Part shown: piece by piece, positions 1 to 6,615 of the stretch
Position numbering within the stretch: position 1 is the first letter of the stretch
How the letters are laid out: every line of letters starts with the position of its first letter
Assembly: GCA_009778835.1 (NCBI GenBank)
Contig: WRFK01000025.1
Location: 1 to 12,307, forward strand
Source of the DNA: Spirochaetaceae bacterium
GTDB taxonomy: Bacteria; Spirochaetota; Spirochaetia; CADAEX01
Length of the DNA: 12,307 nt
Reading direction: 5' to 3'
Position numbers and translations under genes: made by a program
The notes under the pieces: model-generated
Databases searched by the model: none
Told to the model about the DNA's origin: nothing
Seen by the model: the letters and a program-made list of their open reading frames with translations, nothing else

Positions 1-216
1 AAATCGTTTTATTGAATAAATTGTATTTTCAGGATTGGTAATTATCTGATTTTTTGCCGGCTGCCCAATAAGTCTTTCGCCCTTATCTGTGAAAGCAACT
101 ATAGAAGGGGTTGTTCTCTGCCCTTCTGCATTTGGAATTACAACAGGTTCTCCTCCCTCCATAACAGCAACACATGAATTGGTTGTTCCAAGATCGATTC
201 CTATAACTTTTCCCAT
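1..216 (-). CDS. dnaK: Chaperone DnaK (Hsp70), N-terminal 72 codons
   Basis: Partial gene: the start codon is at 214-216 and the reading frame runs off the left edge. The visible 72 residues open with the Hsp70 phosphate-1 loop, GIDLGTTNS at residues 6-14, followed by the conserved stretches VVIPNAEGQRTTPS and LIGQPAKNQ typical of the ATPase domain. DnaK is the cytoplasmic ATP-driven chaperone that binds unfolded peptides and works with GrpE and DnaJ. The start is supported by a good Shine-Dalgarno TAGGAG (225-230) eight bases upstream, one of only two clear ones in the window. grpE lies 103 nt upstream on the same strand, so co-transcription is likely, although a GC-rich hairpin sits between them. 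The identification is certain; the rest of the protein cannot be assessed. Confidence 0.97.
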   Translation of the reverse strand, partial: MGKVIGIDLGTTNSCVAVMEGGEPVVIPNAEGQRTTPSIVAFTDKGERLIGQPAKNQIITNPENTIYSIKRF

Positions 217-224
217 ATAAATTT

Positions 225-230
225 CTCCTA
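225..230 (-). promoter_or_regulatory. Shine-Dalgarno site of dnaK
   Basis: TAGGAG on the minus strand, eight bases before the dnaK ATG. It fixes the dnaK start and contrasts with grpE, ptsI and the HAD gene, which lack such a site. Confidence 0.8.
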
Positions 231-254
231 ATTTATTACTTTAATATAAAATAT

Positions 255-307
255 CCTGATCCACGCCCGCCCCGGCAAACCCGAGACATATCTGCATGAA
301 GACCAGG
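255..307 (-). promoter_or_regulatory. Nested GC-rich hairpin between grpE and dnaK
   Basis: In the minus-strand RNA the arms at 300-307 (CCUGGUCU) and 255-262 (GGAUCAGG) form an 8-bp outer stem with two G-U pairs. Inside it, 269-287 folds as a perfect 7-bp stem GUCUCGG/CCGGGGC around a GUUUG loop, again with two wobble pairs. The wobbles become A-C mismatches on the other strand, so the structure belongs to the grpE-dnaK transcript. No clean U-run follows (AUAUUUUAUAU comes next), so it could be a leaky attenuator, an mRNA processing or stability element, or an intergenic repeat. The function is not known from the sequence; the fold was drawn by eye. Confidence 0.55.
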
Positions 308-319
308 TAAAATCCATAA

Positions 320-964
320 TTAATTATGTTCTTCCTTTTCTGTCTTTGTATCAATAATTTTTGGCATAAAAACTTTTACCTTTGCATGCCTTATAGCTCT
401 ATTATTGAGCATATATCCATTTTGGAAAACCTCTGCAATAACAGGTTCTGCAATATCCTCTTTCTCTTCTTTCATAAAAGCTTCGTGCTTTTCAGGGTCA
501 AATTTATCCCCTGTAGCCGCGAACTTTATAAGATTCCATTTTTTCTCCAGCATAGAAGAAAACTGTTTTTCTATTAATTCTATCCCCTGGTAAAATTTTT
601 CAAAATCTTTTGAATCAGCAGTTGAATTAATAGCTCTCTCAAAATCGTCTATTATATTTATCAAATCCAATAAAAGATTTGTATTTGCATATTTAATAGT
701 TTCTTCTTTCTCTTTGATAACTCTTTTTCGGAAATTCTCAAAATCCGCCTGTTTTCTCAAGATATTTTCACGGAGATCAGAAACCTCATCTTCTGCTTTT
801 TTAAGCTTATCTTTTAGGTCTTCGGGAATCTTAGTGCTTTCTTCTGCACCATCTTTACAATTACAAATATCTTCTGTTTCTGCTTTTTCTTCATTATTGC
901 TATTTTCAGCACACTCTGTTTTATTATTCTCTTCATCTTCCTTATTCACAATAGACTGCTCCAT
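320..964 (-). CDS. grpE: Nucleotide exchange factor GrpE
   Basis: A 214-residue GrpE, the co-chaperone that releases ADP from DnaK. Residues 1-50 are a very acidic, low-complexity tail. Residues 52-110 form the dimerising long helix, including RKQADFENFRKR at 70-81. The C-terminal beta domain carries FDPEKHEA at 155-162 and the family signature NGYMLNNRAIRHAKVKV at 182-198. Length is slightly above the usual 180-200 because of the acidic tail. The ATG at 962-964 has no Shine-Dalgarno. A GTG at codon 6 with GGAG nine bases before it is a possible alternative start, which would lose only five residues. It is followed by dnaK, as usual, but the upstream neighbour is the coiled-coil gene rather than hrcA. 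It probably has its own promoter (985-1013). Confidence 0.97.
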   Translation of the reverse strand: MEQSIVNKEDEENNKTECAENSNNEEKAETEDICNCKDGAEESTKIPEDLKDKLKKAEDEVSDLRENILRKQADFENFRKRVIKEKEETIKYANTNLLLDLINIIDDFERAINSTADSKDFEKFYQGIELIEKQFSSMLEKKWNLIKFAATGDKFDPEKHEAFMKEEKEDIAEPVIAEVFQNGYMLNNRAIRHAKVKVFMPKIIDTKTEKEEHN

Positions 965-984
965 ATTTAATTAATTATCATATA

Positions 985-1013
985 AAAATAACAATTGAGT
1001 TAAAAAGCGTCAA
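985..1013 (-). promoter_or_regulatory. Probable extended -10 promoter of grpE
   Basis: On the minus strand, -35 TTGACG (1008-1013) is separated by exactly 17 bases from -10 TATTTT (985-990). The -10 is preceded by TGT, giving an extended TGnTATTTT element. The predicted RNA start is about 13-15 nt before the grpE ATG. No CIRCE repeat (TTAGCACTC-N9-GAGTGCTAA) is present. It lies in the 78-nt gap after the coiled-coil gene, so grpE-dnaK is probably transcribed at least partly on its own. Confidence 0.6.
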
Positions 1014-1042
1014 GGTTTTTAAAAATTTTAGAAAAAAGAGAG

Positions 1043-4000
1043 CTATTTTTTTGGCATAATCTCAAGTATAAGCTCAACTTCACCGCGGGAAAGACCTGTT
1101 GCCTGGGCAATGTTATCAGATGTCCAACCCTGATGCGCAAGTTTAACAACCATTTCCCTCTTATCCATTGAAGGAGCGCCCTCTTTTTTGGTTTTTTTGA
1201 CTTTTGAATCTTTATCAATAAGAGCGCCAATAACAGAAATATTATCTTCTGCTTTTTTTACAGATTCATTAAGCCTTGTCTCTGTTCTTGCAAGCCACTC
1301 TCTGGATTTATGAAGCTTGTCCATTCTTCCTTCGATATCATCCATAATCTTGGAGAGGGATTCAAGCTTTTCGATTACTTTTTCAGCTTCGCCTTTTTCA
1401 ATATTTATTTTTTTAAATCTGGTTTCAACTTCGTTTAACCTCATTGGAAGCATTTCTGCTGTTTCAGAAAGCTCTGCAAAACCTTTTTCAAGCTTTTGAA
1501 CCATATGGAAATTCTTATCTACCGCATCTATTGTTGTTTCTATTATATCTTCTTTCTTTTCAAGCCTATTGGATTTTTCAGTTATATCTTTAAATAAATC
1601 TTCAAATCTCCTAAGCTTTACATCAATTTCCTGAAAACTGTCATAGACAGTTGTTACATGCTCAAGCTTTGTATCAACAGCCTGGGACATATTTAAAAGT
1701 TTTTTAAAATCACCTTCAATCTCATCTATTTTGCGTTTTTCGGAAAGAAATCTATTAAGCTTTGTCGAGACTTCTTCCTCAAGTTTTCTTATACTGTCAA
1801 ACTTTTTCTCCGCAACTTTGATATCTTTGCTTTGGGCATCGACTTTGATAATATTTCTTTTTAACTCTTCTATCTTTTCATCAAGCGCATCTTTCAGAGT
1901 ATCGGTACGTTCGAAAATTTTTGTCTGACTGATAAAGCTCTTCTGCTTTTTATCAATATCATTAAGCGATATATTTAAAACTCTCGCGCTTTCCGATATT
2001 TTTGTCATTATTTTTTTCTCTGTGCCGTCAATTCTGGTTTTAACATCCTGAACAGAGGTCTTAAACTCTTTTATTTTATTATCTATTTCAAGCACAAAAT
2101 CTCTGTTCTTTCTGGTAAAATCATTCATAAAAAATTCAGAATCTGTTTTAAGTTTTTCAATTGCTGTCTGGGATTTTTCTTTAAGCTCGTCATTAAGTTT
2201 GCCAATATTTACACTAATTTCTTTAAGATGCTGATTATAAGATTCTCTTGCTTCGCCGGATTCGCTTACATAATTATCTTTCTCTTTTGAATATTCAGTC
2301 GTTAGTTCATCAATAATTCTTGTAACTTCTTTTTCATATTGTCTTAGTTTTTCATCAACGCTTGTTTTATACTCTGTAAATTCTTTATTAAAATGGTTGT
2401 AACTTGCTACTTTAATATCTTCGGTTTCTGTTTTTACCGAACCTTCAAAATCTTTTACACTCTTTTCAATAAGATTAAGTTTTTCGTCAATACCATCTTT
2501 AAATATCCCTACAGTGCTCTCGTATTTCTGGAACTGCGCATTTGTTTTTACGTGGAGTTCGTTAAGACGGTCTTTCATTGCCTCCAGGCTTTTATTTTCT
2601 ATTTCTTCCCTTACGCCAACTGTTTCCAGAGAAACTTTATTAATTTTCTCAGTTACTTCTTTTTGCCAGGACGCAAGCTCGCTGTTTATTTCATCATTGC
2701 GCACTTTTAGATCATTGAAAAAGTCATCTTCAAAAATCTGCAGTTTTGCGGCAACATTCTCATAAGATTTTTTCTTTAATTCATCTATTCTGTTTTCAAG
2801 AGTTTCAAGAACTTCCCGTATATCTTTAAAATCATTATCCAGTTTTACCTTTTGAGCGTTCTTTTCCGTGTCTATGGATACTTCAAATGAATGGAAATCG
2901 TCTTTCATTTTTTGACTAACGCTTTTCATCATGTTTTTAAGATTTTTTCCCATCTCGTCAATATCTTTTTCAATTCCTGTAAGACCTTCTACTTTATAGC
3001 TTATAGCTGCCTCATATTCTTTGATGCTTTCTTCTGACCTGGAGAGCGATGCAATAACTTCGGAATCTGTTGTTTCAATCTGTTTTAAAAGTTCTTTTTT
3101 TACAGACTCGGCATTTTTCGTTACCTGTTTTTTTATTTCATTAAAAACAACATTCTGATGCTGTTCGTTTTCTTCCTCTGCTTTGGAAAATCTATGATTA
3201 TATTTTTCTTCAATTTTATCAACTTTATTCTGGAATCTCTGTGTAAAGTTATTTACATCTTCATCAAGCTTTTTGGAAAAGTCTGCTGTTTCCAAATTCT
3301 TTTTTTGTTCAAGTTCTTCAACAAAACTTCTGTAAGATTCCATTCTTTTTTCGAAATCTCCGGAAACAGATTCGATTTCTCTTTTCATTTTTTCAATTTC
3401 GCCGGATTCTTCACTTAATGTTCTTTCAAATTCTTTGATATCGGTAATTACTTCTTTATAGTGCTGCATTGACCTCTGCTGAGTATCAACATATTTATCT
3501 TTTATATTTTTCTCAAACAGCTCCATCTCTGAGCTTAGTTTTTCAAACTGATCTTTTATTCTTCCCTCAAGAATTTTAAGGTTGCCGTCAACATCAATGG
3601 TTATTTCAGAAGCTTTCTCTTCAATATCTTTTCTTACAGTCTTAAAAACCTCTTCGCCAAGAACTGTCCCTTTTTGTCCTATATCAAAAAGCACTTTTTC
3701 AAAATCTTCTTCTGTTTTATATAGCTTTGCGGAAAAATCTTCGGACATCTGCTCAAGTTCCTGGTTTATATCTTTAATTATTTGTTCTCCAAGCGTATCT
3801 CTCCGTTCTTCCAGTTTTGAAAGATATTCCCTAAAACCATGGACTTCGTTTCTGCTCTCTTCAAGCTGTTCTTTAATTGTATTTGACTTTAATTCTATCT
3901 CGTTAAAAATTCCAACTTTAAGAAGCTCTGCGGTCTCCGCATTTTTTTTCGCAAATTCATCTGCTATTTGAGGTATTCTATTTTCGAGCTTATCCATTGA

Positions 4001-4423
4001 AGAAGAGGTATCTTTTAATTTTTTATTTACATCATCTATAAAGATGGACTCTTCATGAAGTTTTTTAAGATTTTCATCCACTCTTGATGTCATATCAGAG
4101 AGTTCTTTTAAGACTGCATCATAGCTGTCTATTCTCTTATGTATTGAAATAAGTTCCTGCTCTCTGAAAGAAAGATCGCTGGCGCTCTGCTCTATCCTGT
4201 TATATACTTCCTTAACTGTTTTCTCATGGACTTCAAGCTCAATTGAAAGATCTTTAAGGCCCATGGCTTTTTCTTCTACAATTGTATTAAGTTCTTCCTT
4301 GATTTTATTAAAATACTTTTTCATTTTTTCCAGGCTTCTGTTATTAACATCAAGCTGGCGGTATATTATTAATATTATTATTACTATTGCAATTGTAATA
4401 AGATTTCCCAAATTAAAAAACAT
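1043..4423 (-). CDS. Giant membrane-anchored coiled-coil protein (SpiroCoCo-like)
   Basis: An 1126-residue protein. Residues 2-22 are a hydrophobic N-terminal segment (FFNLGNLITIAIVIIILII) without a clear cleavage site, so probably a membrane anchor. Roughly residues 28-1060 are almost uninterrupted Glu/Lys-rich heptad-like sequence with hardly any proline, predicting a very long coiled coil. A short basic linker (KKTKKEG) leads to a compact C-terminal module of about 40 residues with GWTSDNIAQATGLSRGEVEL, which looks like a small helix-turn-helix. This architecture matches what I recall as the SpiroCoCo family of spirochaetes; the biological role is not established. The start is supported by GGAG (4431-4434) seven bases upstream, in the 12-nt gap after the HAD gene stop, so the two genes are probably co-transcribed. 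Other coiled-coil families (SMC, myosin-like) are unlikely because no ATPase motif is present. Confidence 0.85.
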   Translation of the reverse strand: MFFNLGNLITIAIVIIILIIYRQLDVNNRSLEKMKKYFNKIKEELNTIVEEKAMGLKDLSIELEVHEKTVKEVYNRIEQSASDLSFREQELISIHKRIDSYDAVLKELSDMTSRVDENLKKLHEESIFIDDVNKKLKDTSSSMDKLENRIPQIADEFAKKNAETAELLKVGIFNEIELKSNTIKEQLEESRNEVHGFREYLSKLEERRDTLGEQIIKDINQELEQMSEDFSAKLYKTEEDFEKVLFDIGQKGTVLGEEVFKTVRKDIEEKASEITIDVDGNLKILEGRIKDQFEKLSSEMELFEKNIKDKYVDTQQRSMQHYKEVITDIKEFERTLSEESGEIEKMKREIESVSGDFEKRMESYRSFVEELEQKKNLETADFSKKLDEDVNNFTQRFQNKVDKIEEKYNHRFSKAEEENEQHQNVVFNEIKKQVTKNAESVKKELLKQIETTDSEVIASLSRSEESIKEYEAAISYKVEGLTGIEKDIDEMGKNLKNMMKSVSQKMKDDFHSFEVSIDTEKNAQKVKLDNDFKDIREVLETLENRIDELKKKSYENVAAKLQIFEDDFFNDLKVRNDEINSELASWQKEVTEKINKVSLETVGVREEIENKSLEAMKDRLNELHVKTNAQFQKYESTVGIFKDGIDEKLNLIEKSVKDFEGSVKTETEDIKVASYNHFNKEFTEYKTSVDEKLRQYEKEVTRIIDELTTEYSKEKDNYVSESGEARESYNQHLKEISVNIGKLNDELKEKSQTAIEKLKTDSEFFMNDFTRKNRDFVLEIDNKIKEFKTSVQDVKTRIDGTEKKIMTKISESARVLNISLNDIDKKQKSFISQTKIFERTDTLKDALDEKIEELKRNIIKVDAQSKDIKVAEKKFDSIRKLEEEVSTKLNRFLSEKRKIDEIEGDFKKLLNMSQAVDTKLEHVTTVYDSFQEIDVKLRRFEDLFKDITEKSNRLEKKEDIIETTIDAVDKNFHMVQKLEKGFAELSETAEMLPMRLNEVETRFKKINIEKGEAEKVIEKLESLSKIMDDIEGRMDKLHKSREWLARTETRLNESVKKAEDNISVIGALIDKDSKVKKTKKEGAPSMDKREMVVKLAHQGWTSDNIAQATGLSRGEVELILEIMPKK

Positions 4424-4430
4424 GCTACTT

Positions 4431-4434
4431 CTCC
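4431..4434 (-). promoter_or_regulatory. Shine-Dalgarno site of the coiled-coil gene
   Basis: GGAG on the minus strand, seven bases before the ATG at 4421-4423 and two bases after the HAD stop codon (4436-4438). It supports the chosen start and coupling of the two genes. Confidence 0.75.
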
Positions 4435-4435
4435 G

Positions 4436-5113
4436 TTAAATGCTTTTATTCAGCTTAAGCAAAAATTCCCATAATTTTTTGTAGTTATAAAAAGTATAAT
4501 CTGCCTTGCTATTTCTCTTTTTAAACAAACTAAAATGGGCAGTCATCATCCCGGCATTATTCGCCCCTATTATATCATAATGATAATGATTACCAACATA
4601 AATTATTTTTTCAGGATTTATGCCAAGTTTGGATGCCACAGTATTAAAAGGTTCAAGTCTGGGTTTTAATGCCCCAATCTCATCTGCAGAACAAACAACA
4701 TCCCAGTAGCCATCAAGTCCAAGATAGGAAATCTTTTTTCCAGCCGGAAAATCGGAGATTATTCCCACCTTGATACCTCTATTTTTTAAATCAGCAACTA
4801 TTTTTTTAATAATTTTATATGGCTTTATCCATTTAAACATTGAAACAAACTGTCCATAAATATATTTTTCCATAAGATGCGCTGCTTCTTGTTCTGTTTT
4901 TTTGATCTCTTTTGCAAAAATACTTACCTGAAGCTCCCTAAAGTGTCCGGAATAATCAGTTTTTCTTACTTTATGTCGCATTCTGTTAAAAGCAGTGGAT
5001 AAAAGAGGATGCCTGAAAAAAAATAGGACCGAAGTAAGGTACATTTTATAGTTGGGATAAAGAGTACCATCAACATCAAATATAACTGCCTCTATTTTTT
5101 TAGAATTGAGCAT
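4436..5113 (-). CDS. HAD-superfamily hydrolase (probable phosphatase)
   Basis: A 225-residue soluble HAD-fold protein. Motif I is DVDGTLYP with nucleophile Asp13 and acid/base Asp15. A helical cap insert occupies about residues 20-95. Motif II is IISDF (Ser120), the motif-II/III lysine is in GALKPRLEPF (Lys150), and motif III is VGNHYHYDIIGANNAG (Asp180). All catalytic positions are present, although motif III has GNH where many members have GDS. The pattern resembles the YjjG/phosphoglycolate phosphatase-like (Cof-unlike, C1-cap) group; the substrate cannot be told. It sits 12 nt before the coiled-coil gene and 173 nt after the NlpC-like gene. No Shine-Dalgarno is visible before the ATG (upstream bases are AT repeats), but the start is well placed just before motif I. 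Confidence 0.9.
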   Translation of the reverse strand: MLNSKKIEAVIFDVDGTLYPNYKMYLTSVLFFFRHPLLSTAFNRMRHKVRKTDYSGHFRELQVSIFAKEIKKTEQEAAHLMEKYIYGQFVSMFKWIKPYKIIKKIVADLKNRGIKVGIISDFPAGKKISYLGLDGYWDVVCSADEIGALKPRLEPFNTVASKLGINPEKIIYVGNHYHYDIIGANNAGMMTAHFSLFKKRNSKADYTFYNYKKLWEFLLKLNKSI

Positions 5114-5134
5114 ATATATTTTTAACGTAAATAG

Positions 5135-5163
5135 CCTTTAGATGCAATATCCATCTGCAAAGG
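5135..5163 (-). promoter_or_regulatory. Small hairpin in the HAD gene leader
   Basis: On the minus strand CCTTT-GC-AGATG, loop GATATTG, CATCT-AAAGG pairs as two 5-bp helices separated by a two-base bulge. It lies about 20 bases before the HAD start codon. It is perfect apart from the bulge, but no U-run follows, so it is not a normal terminator. It may be a leader structure or a binding site; chance is possible. Confidence 0.35.
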
Positions 5164-5243
5164 ACTTTCCACATTCAGCAAATAAACCTGCTAAAACATG
5201 CGGTCTACTTGCCGAACTGCTCGCTTCCCTGCTCCGGCCGCCA

Positions 5244-5263
5244 TCCCCACGCCAGCGCGGGAA
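5244..5263 (-). terminator. GC-rich hairpin after the NlpC/P60-like gene
   Basis: About 23 bases past the stop codon the minus-strand RNA can fold as UUCCCGCG, loop CUGG, CGUGGGGA: an 8-bp stem with two G-U pairs. The plus-strand version would have A-C mismatches, so it fits the ptsI-der operon transcript. There is no U-tract, so it may act in a factor-dependent way or as a 3' stabiliser rather than as a classical terminator. The octamer CGCGGGAA (plus strand) occurs twice here, at 5256 and 5271, 15 bp apart. The surrounding 173-nt gap (5114-5286) is clearly richer in GC than its neighbours and holds no convincing gene. Confidence 0.4.
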
Positions 5264-5286
5264 ATACATTCGCGGGAATCCTCTCT

Positions 5287-6615
5287 CTATTCAAAAGAAG
5301 GCGGAATAACAGAAAGAGAGAAATTCTTATCTACTTTTATACGTACCAGATGAATGGATTCCCTCGGATATTTTTTTATAAAATCATCAATAGGTCTTTT
5401 TATATTCCGTTCATAAACAACAGGATAAAAATTGCCACCCGGTCCTATATAGGGAAGAAATACAACAACATGATAGTGCTGTCTTAATATAGGGTCTTTG
5501 CCAAAATCTCCATTTACCGATCCAAGATAGATATATCCGGGATTTGTAACAGTAAGGTAGTATAAAATAGCTTTCAGGTTTGCAATTGAATAGCCTATAT
5601 CTTCTGAATATTTTTCATAAGGATAATCTCTTACATCTACATCGGATATCCTTATTTCTCTTTCCGGATTATCAAGTTCATAAATAGTCATTGCAATATT
5701 TCTTGTCCAATCAAGTCCAAACAGAGGATCTCTTTCGTCTTCATAAATAAGGCTTAAAGTATCTCTTCTATCAAAAATGTTTTTCTTTTTGAGCACACTT
5801 ATATCCATAAGCCTGTTTGTTTTTGCGGAAAAAATACCATCTGCCACCCATTTGGCAAAACCTGAGCAGTTAAAACCTTTGCCAGGATTTTCCTTACTGT
5901 TTCCTATAAAAACAAAATCTCCATTCCACTCCTGCGCGCCGTCATCGGAGTCATTAAGTGTGGGGAGTTTTTTATCAATCTCCTGACAAATATTCATAAC
6001 AAATTTGTTTTCTGTTTCATTGTAAAATGCGTAAAGCATATCCCAATTTATTATATAATCAGATAGTTTTATGATTGTTTCAAAAGGTTCTGTAATAAGT
6101 TTATTGATGCTGATCGGTATAAGAATTTCTTTATATACCATGGATTTGAAAAGGCTAAATTCAAGCATTGAACCTTCATTATATGAACTTATTCTTACAA
6201 ATGTATCTGGATCATTGTTTAAGAAAATTTTTATCTGATTAAATGCGCCGCTTCTGGCATCTTTCCTTATTATGTAAGTGCCTGCAGAGACCATAGGGAA
6301 TTCATTTTTCTGCGACAAGCTTCCTGTTTCATTTATAAATATGAAATAATAAAAACCACTATCATATACAACCTGAAATTTGACTTTCTTGCCTGTAAGA
6401 AAACACTCTGTAATCATTGGCTTTTGATTATCTGTTTCTCTGTTGGGAGCTGTCATTAAGTGGGTAAATTCTCTTCTTATCTCATAAGTCTCGGGAAATG
6501 AATAATTATGGCTATAAGCATGAGTCACAGCTATGGTGCCGGCAAAAGCGTAAATAGCTATAAAAAATATTTTTTGCAGCAGAGGAACTTTTGATTTATC
6601 TAATTTTCTTTCCAT
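5287..6615 (-). CDS. Exported protein with NlpC/P60-like catalytic module
   Basis: A 442-residue protein that I cannot assign to a named gene. Residues 10-33 form a signal peptide-like segment (Lys-rich start, hydrophobic LLQKIFFIAIYAFAGTIAV, likely cleavage near THA-YS), so it is probably exported. Residues 65-200 look like a beta-rich domain. The C-terminal half has GFNCSGFAKWVADGIF with Cys250, closely resembling the nucleophile motif (DCSGF) of NlpC/P60 cysteine peptidases. A later histidine pair in LRQHYHVVVFLPYI (His380, His382) sits before a hydrophobic strand, as the catalytic histidine does in that fold. An activity on peptidoglycan peptides or another amide is therefore inferred, not shown; the insert of about 130 residues between Cys and His is longer than usual. 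The start overlaps the end of der by 16 nt, so it is translated from the ptsI-der message. Confidence 0.75.
   Translation of the reverse strand: MERKLDKSKVPLLQKIFFIAIYAFAGTIAVTHAYSHNYSFPETYEIRREFTHLMTAPNRETDNQKPMITECFLTGKKVKFQVVYDSGFYYFIFINETGSLSQKNEFPMVSAGTYIIRKDARSGAFNQIKIFLNNDPDTFVRISSYNEGSMLEFSLFKSMVYKEILIPISINKLITEPFETIIKLSDYIINWDMLYAFYNETENKFVMNICQEIDKKLPTLNDSDDGAQEWNGDFVFIGNSKENPGKGFNCSGFAKWVADGIFSAKTNRLMDISVLKKKNIFDRRDTLSLIYEDERDPLFGLDWTRNIAMTIYELDNPEREIRISDVDVRDYPYEKYSEDIGYSIANLKAILYYLTVTNPGYIYLGSVNGDFGKDPILRQHYHVVVFLPYIGPGGNFYPVVYERNIKRPIDDFIKKYPRESIHLVRIKVDKNFSLSVIPPSFE

Noticed and set aside
965..1042. CIRCE heat-shock operator before grpE
   Set aside because: No TTAGCACTC/GAGTGCTAA half-site is present in this gap or between grpE and dnaK.
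1000..1230. A 76-codon minus-strand ORF
   Set aside because: It overlaps the end of the coiled-coil gene in another frame and shows no domain; composition explains it.
2393..2765. Plus-strand ORFs rich in Phe, Ser and Ile antisense to the coiled-coil gene
   Set aside because: Glu/Lys-rich codons on the minus strand read as Phe/Ser/Leu on the other strand, giving long spurious ORFs.
5209..5487. A 92-codon plus-strand ORF across the GC-rich gap
   Set aside because: Most of it is antisense to the NlpC/P60-like gene, and it has no ribosome site or recognisable motif.
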